Source: Ornithobacterium rhinotracheale DSM 15997 (GTDB lineage: Bacteria > Bacteroidota > Bacteroidia > Flavobacteriales > Weeksellaceae). Taken from it: 64,000 bases of DNA. How positions within the stretch are numbered: position 1 is the stretch's first letter; every line of letters begins with the position of its first letter. The notes under the pieces were generated by a model that did no database searches, was not told the origin of the DNA, and worked only from the letters and a program-made list of their open reading frames with translations. This document shows positions 28,351 through 36,584 of this stretch, piece after piece. Location of the stretch: assembly GCF_000265465.1 (NCBI RefSeq), contig NC_018016.1, forward strand, positions 1,059,501 to 1,123,500, written 5' to 3'. The translations under genes were made by a program, and so were the position numbers.

Positions 28351-29075
28351 TACTTAATTTTTCCAGTTAAAGATTTATATTTTAGTTTTATTACGCCAAA
28401 GAATCCTTCTTTAATAATGGAATTGCTTATTTTGGATTCGCCCAAAGTGCGATCGGTGAAAATAATTGGCACTTCCACGATTTTTAATCCTTTTTTCCAG
28501 ATTTTATATTTCATTTCAATTTGGAAGCCGTAGCCTTTAAATTCAATTTTGTTTAAATCTAGGCTTTCAAGTGCTTTGCGCGTGTAGCACACAAATCCCG
28601 CAGTGGTGTCGTGCAAAGGCAGTTGTGTGATTAAACGCACATATTTAGACGCAAAATAGGATAATAATACGCGATGCATAGGCCAGTTTACTACATTCAC
28701 TCCTTGTGAGTAGCGTGAGCCTACAGACATATCGGCTCCCTCTTCGCAAGCCTTTAGCAATTTAGGCAAGTCGTTTGGATTGTGCGAGAAATCGGCATCC
28801 ATTTCAAATATATAATCGTAGCCATTGGCTAGCGCCCACTTGAATCCGTGAACATAGGCACGCCCTAGCCCGTCTTTAACCTTTCTCACTTCTAGAAAAA
28901 CACGATTGGGAAAAAGCTCAATCAAGTTTTTTACAATCTCCACGGTTCCGTCTGGCGAAGAATCATCTACAACCAAAACATCGAAATCTTGTGGCAATGC
29001 GAGTGTTGCACGCACGATTTTTTCGATGTTTTCCTTCTCGTTGTAGGTAGGGATTATGACTAATTTCTTTATCAT
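28350..29075 (-). CDS. GT2 glycosyltransferase, polyprenol-phosphate mannosyltransferase type
   Basis: 241 residues of GT-A fold: IIPTYNEKENIEKI start, VVDDSSPDGTVEIV, the metal-binding MDADFSHNP and the QIEMKYKIWKKGLKIVEVPIIF segment. This matches dolichyl/polyprenyl-phosphate mannose synthases without a C-terminal TM domain. The likely product, a polyprenol-phosphate sugar, would feed glycan or lipoprotein modification at the membrane. Start overlaps nothing upstream; the next gene is divergent. Confidence 0.85.
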   Translation of the reverse strand: MIKKLVIIPTYNEKENIEKIVRATLALPQDFDVLVVDDSSPDGTVEIVKNLIELFPNRVFLEVRKVKDGLGRAYVHGFKWALANGYDYIFEMDADFSHNPNDLPKLLKACEEGADMSVGSRYSQGVNVVNWPMHRVLLSYFASKYVRLITQLPLHDTTAGFVCYTRKALESLDLNKIEFKGYGFQIEMKYKIWKKGLKIVEVPIIFTDRTLGESKISNSIIKEGFFGVIKLKYKSLTGKIK

Positions 29076-29135
29076 TCTACAAATATACTAAGCCTATGAG
29101 ATTTTATTTAGTAATTTTGCAAAAACTTATTCGCC

Positions 29136-29777
29136 GTGGAAGGAAATTTAAGATTAGTAGAAAACAAAGACGGGATTTTTCTCCTGCTGATGGCTATATG
29201 CATTTTGCTTATGTTTACGCGATGGGCTTTCAGAAAATATTACGACGATTTGGGGACGCTGGAGAAATTTAGTGAGAAAAAAGACAATTTCTTTATCCTT
29301 AGTGGTATTTACATTGTAGTTTTCTCCACTCTTGTGGGCTTGTTTTTGTTGCCTTTTGTGGTGCGTTGGTGCGTTTGGCAAGATTATCATAGCTACACGC
29401 AGTTGCTTTTTTTGGTATTAATTATCATCGGATTTGTCCTGTTTAAGGCACTTGTCAATACATTAATCTTCACAACGGTGGGCTATGCCGAGATTTTACG
29501 AAATTTCTTTATTTCCCGTTCTTATTTTGGGATTTTTACAACATTGGGGCTTGTAGCATTCAGTTTTTTGTATTATTTCTCAAAAATCGACACGCGTATT
29601 TTGACTTATGTGATTTTAGGCTTTTTAGGCGTCATGTTTTTTATTAAGTTGATTTCCTTTTATTTAAGAAGTAGTAAAGAATATAAATTCCCAATTTACT
29701 ATATTATTTTGTACCTTTGCGCCCTTGAAATATTACCTTTCGTCATCGTGTGCAAGTTTATCTTGCTCGAAAGCTAA
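29136..29777 (+). CDS. DUF4271 multi-pass membrane protein
   Basis: 213 residues, starting with GTG at 29136. There are six hydrophobic segments and the family's R-W-x-F-R-K-Y-Y-D-D N-terminal motif. DUF4271 proteins lie directly upstream of hemD in Flavobacteriia, as here. No function is known; the conserved pairing suggests a link with haem synthesis or envelope. Confidence 0.75.
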   Translation: MEGNLRLVENKDGIFLLLMAICILLMFTRWAFRKYYDDLGTLEKFSEKKDNFFILSGIYIVVFSTLVGLFLLPFVVRWCVWQDYHSYTQLLFLVLIIIGFVLFKALVNTLIFTTVGYAEILRNFFISRSYFGIFTTLGLVAFSFLYYFSKIDTRILTYVILGFLGVMFFIKLISFYLRSSKEYKFPIYYIILYLCALEILPFVIVCKFILLES

Positions 29778-29782
29778 AGGCA

Positions 29783-30544
29783 ATGAATGTAGTAAAAAGT
29801 ATGAATATAAAATCCATCCTTGTATCTCAGCCCAAGCCTAACTCGGAAGGGTCTCCGTATCTTACGCTTGAAAAAGACTTAGGAATTAAGGTAGATTTTC
29901 AGCCATTTATCAAGGTTGAGGGGCTTACTGCTAAAGATTTAAGACAGCAGAAAATAGATTTAAGTAAATTTACAGGTATTGTGCTTACAAGCAAAAATTC
30001 TGTAGATCACTTCTTCAGAGTGGCAGAAGAGATGCGTTTCCATGTGCCAGATGCGATGAAGTATTATTGCCAGAGCGAGGCGGTCGCATTTTACTTGCAA
30101 AAATACATCGTTTATAGAAAGAGAAAAGTATATATCGGAGGGAAAACCTTTGCAGATTTAAAACCGACTTTAAAAAAACTTAAAAAGGAAAAATTACTCC
30201 TGCCGTCGTCTAATATCTTAAAGCCAGATGTTCCTGCATTGATGGATGAGTTAGGGCTGGATTGGAAGCGTGGTATCATGTACCAAACGGTGAGTTGTGA
30301 TTTGTCTGACAAAAATGTGAAGGATTACGATATTTTAGTATTCTTTAGTCCGTTGGGGATTAAATCGTTGTTTGAGAGTTTTCCAGACTACAAGCAAGGA
30401 AAACAAGTAATTGCTGTGTTTGGGAAATCTACCATTACCGAGGCAGAGAAAAATGGACTAGAGGTGAATATTAAAGTGCCTACGCCAGAAACCCCCTCTA
30501 TGACTATGGCACTGGAAAACTATATTAAAAAAGCAAATCAATAA
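29783..30544 (+). CDS. hemD: Uroporphyrinogen-III synthase
   Basis: I set the start at 29783 (ATG, 5 nt after the DUF4271 stop, with AAAGG just before), giving 253 residues. It has the two-domain HemD fold: KSILVSQPKPN start, IVLTSKNSVDHFF (domain 1), the AVAFYLQKY hinge and YDILVFFSPLGIKSL in domain 2, with GKSTITEAEKNGL near the end. It closes the linear tetrapyrrole hydroxymethylbilane into uroporphyrinogen III. It is co-transcribed with the DUF4271 gene. Confidence 0.88.
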   Translation: MNVVKSMNIKSILVSQPKPNSEGSPYLTLEKDLGIKVDFQPFIKVEGLTAKDLRQQKIDLSKFTGIVLTSKNSVDHFFRVAEEMRFHVPDAMKYYCQSEAVAFYLQKYIVYRKRKVYIGGKTFADLKPTLKKLKKEKLLLPSSNILKPDVPALMDELGLDWKRGIMYQTVSCDLSDKNVKDYDILVFFSPLGIKSLFESFPDYKQGKQVIAVFGKSTITEAEKNGLEVNIKVPTPETPSMTMALENYIKKANQ

Positions 30545-30562
30545 GTTTAACATAAAAATAGA

Positions 30563-31067
30563 ATGAGAATGAAAAAGTTAAGTGTATTAATGTTGTTGAT
30601 TTTTACAAGCGTATTTGTAAATGCACAAAAGAAAGGAACTGATTGGTTGAAATTAGGAGTTCACGCAGGCATTCCAGTTGCGGATACTAAAGATACTTCC
30701 TTCTTTTGCCGTGGGTGTTGATGCTAAATATCAATTTTTAGACCTTAAAAGTTTCGGTTTAGGAGTTGTGACTGGTTATACCAACTACTTTAAGAAAGAT
30801 AACTCTGAAAATATTGGACTTGTTCCTGTTGCTGCATTGTTGCGCTACTATCCAACTAAAAGATTCTTTGTAGGTGCTGACTTAGGTGTAGGTGTAGCTT
30901 TTACGAAAGATGATACAAAAGCTGGATTCTACTATCGTCCAGAATTGGGATATCACAATGATGAGTGGAATGCATTTGTATTCTACCAAGGTGATTCTGT
31001 AAAAGATTTAAACATCGGAGCAATCGGAATTGGTGTAAATTACAATATCTTACGCCCAATGAAATAA
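30563..31067 (+). pseudogene. Outer-membrane beta-barrel protein with a one-base frameshift
   Basis: Reading from ATG 30563/30569, the frame encodes a good signal peptide (MKKLSVLMLLIFTSVFVNAQ) and GTDWLKLGVHAGIPVADTKDT, then stops at a TGA near 30720. The barrel continues in another frame as SFAVGVDAKYQFLDLKSFG through to NYNILRPMK at 31067. The two frames are joined if one base is removed around 30697-30703 (GATACTTCCTTCTTTTGCC), giving D-T-S-S-F-A-V. It is a small porin-like barrel, followed by a terminator. It may be a sequencing error, a true pseudogene, or a switchable gene. Confidence 0.75.
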
Positions 31068-31091
31068 TTTCATTGCGAAAAAAAATGTATC

Positions 31092-31131
31092 AAAAAAGGG
31101 TTTTTCCAGATTCTGGAGAAACCCTTTTTTT
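31092..31131. terminator. Bidirectional terminator
   Basis: AAAAAAGGGTTT (from 31092) pairs with AAACCCTTTTTT with an internal CCAGA/TCTGG stem; it separates the barrel gene from the convergent membrane-protein gene. Confidence 0.85.
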
Positions 31132-31133
31132 AT

Positions 31134-31391
31134 TTATATCCAAATGGCATAAGCTAAAATAGGTGATAAAATAATTAAACCTATGATTTGCATTTTGTGT
31201 GCCATCGGCTCTTCTTTGTAGCGTGTAAAAGCCATGAGAAAGGCACCTAGAAATGCAATTGCACAGAGTGCAATAAAAATGTAATTTAATTCCTCTGGAG
31301 GATAAAACTTGGGGCGGGCATATGCTTGGTATAGATAGCTCGTGGCTAGCATTAAGCTTAAATACCCAACGGGAAATTCCTTTAAATTCAT
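31134..31391 (-). CDS. Small three-TM membrane protein
   Basis: 85 residues with three hydrophobic segments (about 9-25, 36-55, 67-84). It lies 7 bp downstream of the helicase gene on the same strand, so the two are probably co-transcribed. No family was recognised. Confidence 0.6.
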   Translation of the reverse strand: MNLKEFPVGYLSLMLATSYLYQAYARPKFYPPEELNYIFIALCAIAFLGAFLMAFTRYKEEPMAHKMQIIGLIILSPILAYAIWI

Positions 31392-31398
31392 ATTTTTT

Positions 31399-33072
31399 TT
31401 AGACTAAAAGTAAAGCTTTTCGTATTTCGGAATAGGGGATTTCTTCTTTCAGTGTGTCGTAAATAGGTTTTAATCTTATTTCGCCATCTTCAAAATTTAA
31501 ATTATCAACGAGGTTGCGCACACGATCTACAATGTGCGGATCGCATGCAATGTAGGAGGAGAAATTTAATTCTGGAAATTGTGTTTTTAATTTATTCAAA
31601 TGCCCGTAAATAGTAGATTCTGTAAGGTCTCTTTTTTTTGCTATTTCTTCGGGAGACATGCCTTCTTCGAGCATTTCTTTGGTAATTATGAGAGTGCTTT
31701 TTTTGCCTTTTTCTTTGGTTTCAGTTTGGCTTAACACTTTTACAGGTTCAATTTGTCCGCCACATTTTACAATAAAAGGAATGTGCTCTCGTTTTAAATC
31801 TTCGGTAGAGAAGGTGTCGTCTGCCCAGTCCGAGAGTTCTAGAAAGCGTTTATCTGCTTTGAATGCCAATTCGTCGAGCTGCATAGCTACTTCGTTCACG
31901 CCTAGCAGCGTGAGCCCTTCTAGGTCTCTCAATCGAGATAGTGCGACATAGCCTTGCCCTTTTTCAAAAGTTTTGCGCAAATCTATGCAGGCTTCGTCCA
32001 ATGTCATACCTTGACTTTTGTGCACAGTGATTGCCCATGCTAAACGCAGAGGAATTTGGGTGATGGAGGCTAAAGTTTTACCATTTTCGTCCTCCACTTT
32101 CCATTCTTCTGGTTCTGCTACAATCAAGTTTCCATCTTTGGTTTCTACAATGGGGTATCCGTCTTCGGAAAATTCTTTCACTATGCCTAAGGTTCCGTTG
32201 GAGAATCCTTTTTCAAAATTGTTTTTCACAAACATGACCTCGGCTCCTTCCTTTAGCTCAAATTCATAAGGGGCAAGAATGTTTGTTTTCATTACTTCGA
32301 TAAGAGAAGGGCTTCCTTTGGCTGTGGCTTTAAACTTTTGCGGAATAGCTTCTAGTAATTTTAGTTTTTGTTCGTTGATTTTATCAACATCTACATTGTG
32401 TGTGTAGAGGTGAGGAAACCGATCTACATCGGAGTACATGGTTTCCTGAATTTTTTGATTGACGACATCGTAGGAAATAGGGCTCACCTCGCCAGCTCGC
32501 ATTTCGTTGAGCAATTGATTGAGCGGATTATTGCTTTGTCGATATTGCTCTGTTAAGTAGCAAATGTAGGGCTTGGCATTCACCCAAGCTTCGGACATGA
32601 AACAGAATTTATCTCTAGCTTTTTCCCTGTTTTCGCCAATGGGAGGGAGCTGAAAGAAATCGCCAGAAAAAACAACTTGAACGCCTCCAAATGGCAGGGG
32701 ATTGTCTTTGAAATACTGCAAAACATCGTTTACGGCGTTCAGTCTATTTTTGTGCAACATGGAAATCTCATCTATGATCAAGACGCGTACATCTTTCATC
32801 TTGTCCCTCATGTACTTTCGTTCCTTCAACTTTTGCAGGTGAGCGGTTTCTATGTGGCTTTTAATGCCGATTCCGCTCCAAGAATGCACCGTCATTCCAT
32901 TGAGGTGTGTGGCGGCAATTCCCGTGCTTGCCGTGATGGCGACAGGGATTTTATGAGATTTTAAATATTCGATGTATTTGTTGAGGGTATAAGTCTTTCC
33001 CGTACCAGCAGAACCTGTAAGGAAAACATTTCGCCCAGATTTTAATATGTCTAATGCTTTTTCTTGCGTCAA
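31399..33072 (-). CDS. Pif1/RecD-like SF1B helicase with C-terminal HTH
   Basis: 557 residues. Walker A FLTGSAGTGKTYTLNKY, motif Ia ASTGIAATHLNG, motif II LIIDEISMLH, motif III VVFSGDFFQLPP, motif V/VI AITVHKSQGMTLDEACIDL and YVALSRL. After about residue 440 comes a helicase-associated HTH (HTH_40-like: MLEEGMSPEEIAKKRDLTESTIYGHL). Such proteins unwind DNA 5' to 3' and are linked to replication fork repair or G-quadruplex removal in other organisms; a host role is inferred. No signs of plasmid or phage origin. Confidence 0.88.
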   Translation of the reverse strand: MTQEKALDILKSGRNVFLTGSAGTGKTYTLNKYIEYLKSHKIPVAITASTGIAATHLNGMTVHSWSGIGIKSHIETAHLQKLKERKYMRDKMKDVRVLIIDEISMLHKNRLNAVNDVLQYFKDNPLPFGGVQVVFSGDFFQLPPIGENREKARDKFCFMSEAWVNAKPYICYLTEQYRQSNNPLNQLLNEMRAGEVSPISYDVVNQKIQETMYSDVDRFPHLYTHNVDVDKINEQKLKLLEAIPQKFKATAKGSPSLIEVMKTNILAPYEFELKEGAEVMFVKNNFEKGFSNGTLGIVKEFSEDGYPIVETKDGNLIVAEPEEWKVEDENGKTLASITQIPLRLAWAITVHKSQGMTLDEACIDLRKTFEKGQGYVALSRLRDLEGLTLLGVNEVAMQLDELAFKADKRFLELSDWADDTFSTEDLKREHIPFIVKCGGQIEPVKVLSQTETKEKGKKSTLIITKEMLEEGMSPEEIAKKRDLTESTIYGHLNKLKTQFPELNFSSYIACDPHIVDRVRNLVDNLNFEDGEIRLKPIYDTLKEEIPYSEIRKALLLV

Positions 33073-33245
33073 AATAAATGAGATTTTTGCAAAGATATTA
33101 AATCTAAATTTTTAGAAACTTCATTTAAGTTCTGAATTTATTTTATCTGAGAAAAAACAAATATTGTGGTGTGTACTGTGATAGTGTGATGAACGGTTGT
33201 TTTGTAAGGTGTAGAGCTGTTGTCCTGCCTAGTGTGCCGGAGGCG

Positions 33246-33962
33246 TCAGAAAAATCGAATAATCCCCAATTGAACGGTGGATTGTCTAAATCGTATCTCG
33301 TTCTTAATTTCTGGGACATATAGGCTTAAATTATTGATGAGGTCTGTGTAGTATGACAAGTTTACGGAGTATTTGCTAGATAATTTATACTTAACCCCAA
33401 TTTGATACCTAAGCTGAAAGATATTGATATTTTTGCGAATACGGGAAACTTCGTCATCATTTGGAATGCCCCCACCGCTGCCACCTCCTCCAGGAACATC
33501 ACCATCGTCGGAGGTTGTGCTTAGTTCTTTGTAGACTCCAAAGAATAATATAGAGGGCTGCAACCCTGTATAGATAGAGGTTTTGTCTATATTGTAATTT
33601 AAATTAATGTCTGAGCTTAAGCGATATAAACTCACCTTTATAGTGGCGTTTCTGTATTTTTCTATGTCTTTGTTAAACTTTTGCTTGATAAAATAAGTGG
33701 TATTCTCAATTTTTCCGCCTGTTTCAGAAAGTTTTGCCAGGACAGAAATGTCCCATTGCTTAGACATTCCATAAATTTTACCTACTCCTACATAGTAGCC
33801 TAGTTTATTACCAGATAGGAGCTGAAGGGAAGAAATGTCGCTAAAAGCAAAAAGATGAGAGCTATTTGCCCCCAATTCTATGAAGTAGCTATTCTTATTT
33901 TCCTGCCCGTAGAGATTAGAGATCGATAGTAGACAAAATATGCTAGAGATAAAATATTTCAT
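33246..33962 (-). CDS. Outer-membrane beta-barrel protein
   Basis: The ATG at 33962 (MKYFISSIFCLLSISNLYGQ) gives a signal peptide ending LYGQ. 238 residues with alternating amphipathic strands and an aromatic C-terminus (IIRFF). A Gly-rich loop (GDVPGGGGSGGG) lies at about 155-170. The family resembles small porin-like barrels in Bacteroidota; the ligand is unknown. It is on the same strand as the next barrel gene but separated from it by a terminator. Confidence 0.65.
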   Translation of the reverse strand: MKYFISSIFCLLSISNLYGQENKNSYFIELGANSSHLFAFSDISSLQLLSGNKLGYYVGVGKIYGMSKQWDISVLAKLSETGGKIENTTYFIKQKFNKDIEKYRNATIKVSLYRLSSDINLNYNIDKTSIYTGLQPSILFFGVYKELSTTSDDGDVPGGGGSGGGIPNDDEVSRIRKNINIFQLRYQIGVKYKLSSKYSVNLSYYTDLINNLSLYVPEIKNEIRFRQSTVQLGIIRFF

Positions 33963-33974
33963 ACAGAAAACAAA

Positions 33975-34006
33975 ATAAGGTTGTTTTTTAGAAAAAAACA
34001 ACCTTA
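33975..34006 (-). terminator. Terminator of the porin-like gene
   Basis: AAGGTTGTTTTTT pairs with AAAAAACAACCTT, followed by T on the minus strand's downstream side. It lies downstream (lower coordinates) of the 34033-34740 gene. Confidence 0.7.
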
Positions 34007-34032
34007 TGTATATAATAATTTTTAACGAATGA

Positions 34033-34740
34033 TTAGAATTTATATCCTAAACCGATTTGTAAATATCTTTGTCTAAGCTTAGCAAAGTCTGTGTAATTCT
34101 TGTTTAAAGAAGAAAGACCGAAGTTGTATCTAGCATCAACAAAAATATTGTTGTTGATGTTGTACTCCCCACCTAGGTGCAATCCAAAGTTTGTAGAAGC
34201 CAATTCTTTTTTTGCAACTTCGTCAAAATTAACTTTTGCTTGTTTTTCTAGATCAGTTTTAATGTCTTTTCCGCTAGCTTCTAATTTAGTTTTTAAACCA
34301 GCTTTGAAATTAACAGAGAAACCTCCCAATAAAGCTACTTTTTCGTTCAATTGATATTTCAAAGAAACAGGTACAGAAATTTGTCCTAAAGAAACAACAG
34401 CCTTAGCATCTTTTACTTGAGAAAAGCTTTCTAGGTCAATTTCAAGGGTTTCAGCAAGTTGAGCTGATTCGGCAGCATTTAAGTTGTTGTCATACTTTAG
34501 TCTTCCTCCTACATTGCTGTAAGCAAGTTCGCCTTGTAAGCTTAAGTTGTTTCCTAACCCATATTCAACAAAAGCACCTACATTGAATCCTGATTTGTTG
34601 CCCAAAAGTAATTTTGCGCTAGAAATAGGACTTTGTACACTCAAGTTAGATAAGTTGTACCCTGCTTTGAAACCGTAATTTACCTGTGCGTTAGCAAAAC
34701 CAAAAAGTGCCATAGCACCTAATAATAAAATCTTTTTCAT
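34033..34740 (-). CDS. Porin-family outer-membrane beta-barrel protein
   Basis: The start at 34740 (MKKILLLGAMALFGFANAQV) gives a clear signal peptide; the longer frame crosses its promoter. 235 residues. Core features are NYGFKAGYNLSNL, GFNVGAFVEYGLGNN, LSLQGELAYSNVGGRLK and the ending YLQIGLGYKF, matching the OMP_b-brl_2 family. It is the last host gene before the provirus. Confidence 0.85.
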   Translation of the reverse strand: MKKILLLGAMALFGFANAQVNYGFKAGYNLSNLSVQSPISSAKLLLGNKSGFNVGAFVEYGLGNNLSLQGELAYSNVGGRLKYDNNLNAAESAQLAETLEIDLESFSQVKDAKAVVSLGQISVPVSLKYQLNEKVALLGGFSVNFKAGLKTKLEASGKDIKTDLEKQAKVNFDEVAKKELASTNFGLHLGGEYNINNNIFVDARYNFGLSSLNKNYTDFAKLRQRYLQIGLGYKF

Positions 34741-34769
34741 TTCTTTAAATATTTTAAAAATATAGTCGG

Positions 34770-34777
34770 CAAATATA
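34770..34777 (-). promoter_or_regulatory. -7 box for the porin-family gene
   Basis: TATATTTG on the minus strand, matching TAnnTTTG, with the start codon 30 nt downstream. Because it is intact, the provirus insertion point lies upstream of it. Confidence 0.5.
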
Positions 34778-34816
34778 TAATAAATTAATGAAAAAATAAA
34801 AAAATAATGATTAAAA

Positions 34817-34824
34817 TACTTTTG
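34817..34824 (+). promoter_or_regulatory. Candidate -7 box at the left end of the provirus
   Basis: TACTTTTG fits TAnnTTTG; the first provirus ORF starts 52 nt downstream. No convincing -33 element is visible. Confidence 0.4.
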
Positions 34825-34875
34825 GCACATTCAAAACACAAATGCAACGCTTAAATAATTTAAAACTAAAAGCGT

Positions 34876-35121
34876 ATGCAAAGAGAAGAAATCAGACCTT
34901 TTTTGGTAGTACAGAAGTTTGTACCCATTCCCGTAAATCATTTAGAACCTAAGCAGTACATATATGAATATGGTATTGTAGTACAGGTGTTGAAACAAGA
35001 AAATAATATTGAGGTATTATTTTCTGGTCGTTCGTGGATAACTTTTAAACCTAAGGATATTTTATATCATCGTGTGGCTGTGAAAAAAGAAGAAACCGAT
35101 TTTTTTATAGAAAGCCGATAG
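34876..35121 (+). CDS. Provirus protein of 81 residues, unknown
   Basis: The first gene of the provirus. It is a small, soluble, beta-rich protein (IYEYGIVVQVLKQENNIEVLF, then GRSWITFKPKDILYH) with an SH3/OB-like strand pattern. Its stop codon lies inside an inverted repeat that precedes rep. Not recognised; it may act in early replication or control of rep. Confidence 0.55.
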   Translation: MQREEIRPFLVVQKFVPIPVNHLEPKQYIYEYGIVVQVLKQENNIEVLFSGRSWITFKPKDILYHRVAVKKEETDFFIESR

Positions 35122-35151
35122 GCTTTTGAGTGGGCTCGTCTCAAGTATCGG
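35115..35151. other. Inverted repeat upstream of rep, candidate rolling-circle origin
   Basis: An outer stem CCGATA (35115-35120) / TATCGG (35146-35151) encloses an inner stem TTGAG (35126-35130) / CTCAA (35140-35144) with the exposed loop TGGGCTCGT. It lies 29 nt before the rep start. There is no T-tract, so a terminator is unlikely. Rolling-circle origins often have such cruciforms with the nick site in a loop. Confidence 0.4.
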
Positions 35152-35179
35152 TAAAATCTAACGGCAAAAATCCCTGTAA

Positions 35180-36343
35180 ATGCGACAATATCAAGAGGTT
35201 AATAATTATTATTTGTGTGAAAAGGTTCAGCTTAGACCTACTAGCCTATTGCATTATAGTTATGTGATGGATTTACGAAATTATGAAGTAGGCCATACTC
35301 CTACTTTACGCCAAAATCTAAACAAGGAAAAAACAGAATTAGATGAGTTAAACGCACTAGATGATATTTCAGAGTTTGGTTCAATTGTTAAATATGCTGA
35401 AAAGTGTGTTGAGTTGTATAAGGAGAAACAACAAGAAGTGTATAATGAGAAAGGGCATGTTTTAAAGGATTTAGGAACGCTCTCGGATACTCAAGTAAGG
35501 AATATAAAGAAGTATGCTATTTTATTCGCTGACGCAACGAAATCAAACAAGGACAAATATTTATCTTTTGTAACCTTGACCTTGCCCAGTGCCCAAAAGC
35601 ACCATGATAGAGTGTTGCGTAAAATACTTGCTAAGTATCTTGACCATTTAAAAAAGGTCTATGGTTTAAAAAATTATCTCTGGAAAGCGGAGACGCAGAA
35701 GAATGGAAATATTCATTTTCATGTTTTGATTGATACGCAAATCCCTCGTGAGGATATTCAGCGCATATGGAACCAGTATATAAATAAATATGGTTATGTT
35801 GATAGATATTCTGAAAAGATGAACCGCTTAACGGCTAAAGAATATATGGCTAAGTATTCAAAAAATTATAAATCAGAAAAAGACTGCATACTAGCTTACC
35901 AGCGTAATAAAAAAATGGGTTGGAGCAATCCCCCAAGTACTAAAATTGAAACGCCAAAGAGTAAACGAAATATAGTTGCGTATGTGGTGAAATATCTATT
36001 AAAGCAAGAAGAAAATAAACGCCCAGTAATTGGTGCGGTGTGGGGCGCATCAAATAAGGTAAAAAAACTCAATTATTTAAATTTTGAAGTTAGCAGTTAT
36101 TTAGAGGAGTTAAACCACTTGCGGGGAAAATTGGAGTATGTGCCTACTGCTATTCAATTTGTAGAGTTGTATAAAGGTAAAGTATATCAGATGATCCGCA
36201 AGGGATATAAAAAATTAAACGAGCATTTAAAAATTTATAATAAAGCCATAAGACAGTTATTAGATACCGATTTGAGTATAAATTTAGACCAGTTAATCCA
36301 ATTAATTTATGAAAAACAATACACAGAACTTGCAAATAATTAG
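35180..36343 (+). CDS. rep: HUH-superfamily replication initiator (Rep)
   Basis: 387 residues. The three rolling-circle motifs are in order: motif 1 FVTLTLP (about 130-136), motif 2 the HUH ligands NIHFHVLID (His179, His181) and motif 3 NIVAYVVKYLLK with Tyr268 and Tyr272 as the candidate nucleophiles. It would nick one strand at the origin and stay linked to the 5' end. A helical N-terminal stretch of 100 residues precedes the catalytic core. It defines the element as a rolling-circle replicon. Its 3' end overlaps the next small gene by 35 bases. Confidence 0.88.
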   Translation: MRQYQEVNNYYLCEKVQLRPTSLLHYSYVMDLRNYEVGHTPTLRQNLNKEKTELDELNALDDISEFGSIVKYAEKCVELYKEKQQEVYNEKGHVLKDLGTLSDTQVRNIKKYAILFADATKSNKDKYLSFVTLTLPSAQKHHDRVLRKILAKYLDHLKKVYGLKNYLWKAETQKNGNIHFHVLIDTQIPREDIQRIWNQYINKYGYVDRYSEKMNRLTAKEYMAKYSKNYKSEKDCILAYQRNKKMGWSNPPSTKIETPKSKRNIVAYVVKYLLKQEENKRPVIGAVWGASNKVKKLNYLNFEVSSYLEELNHLRGKLEYVPTAIQFVELYKGKVYQMIRKGYKKLNEHLKIYNKAIRQLLDTDLSINLDQLIQLIYEKQYTELANN

Positions 36344-36473
36344 TGCTAAGGAGCTAGCTAATTATTTAGGCGTAAGCTATTCCACTGCACGCATGATAAA
36401 AAAAGATATTTTAAGCCACTATAAAAAGAAATATCTAACGCTAAAGCTCGTAAAAAAATATTTTGATGATTAG
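36309..36473 (+). CDS. Mini helix-turn-helix DNA-binding protein
   Basis: A 54-residue protein that overlaps the end of rep in another frame. ISAKELANYLGVSYSTARMIKKD is a clear winged-HTH/excisionase-like helix pair, followed by a short basic tail. It lies just upstream of two 13-bp direct repeats, its possible operator, and could act as the regulator of the late genes or as an excisionase. Confidence 0.6.
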   Translation: MKNNTQNLQIISAKELANYLGVSYSTARMIKKDILSHYKKKYLTLKLVKKYFDD

Positions 36474-36485
36474 TGTCAAAAAATT

Positions 36486-36518
36486 GGTATAAATCGCTTA
36501 AAAGTGGTAAAAATCGCT
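36486..36518. repeat. Two 13-bp direct repeats, possible operator or iterons
   Basis: GGTATAAATCGCT (36486-36498) and GGTAAAAATCGCT (36506-36518), 12 of 13 bases the same, are offset by 20 bp (two helical turns). They lie between the HTH gene and the structural gene block, 31 bp upstream of a -7 box. Confidence 0.6.
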
Positions 36519-36548
36519 AGATTTTAAAAAGTGCTTTTGCATGCTTAA

Positions 36549-36556
36549 TATCTTTG
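36549..36556 (+). promoter_or_regulatory. -7 box of the provirus structural gene block
   Basis: TATCTTTG matches TAnnTTTG and lies 28 nt before the start of the coat-candidate gene. The direct repeats just upstream occupy the place where an activator or repressor would bind. Confidence 0.5.
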
Positions 36557-36584
36557 TTTCAGAAATTTAAAATAAGATATAAAA

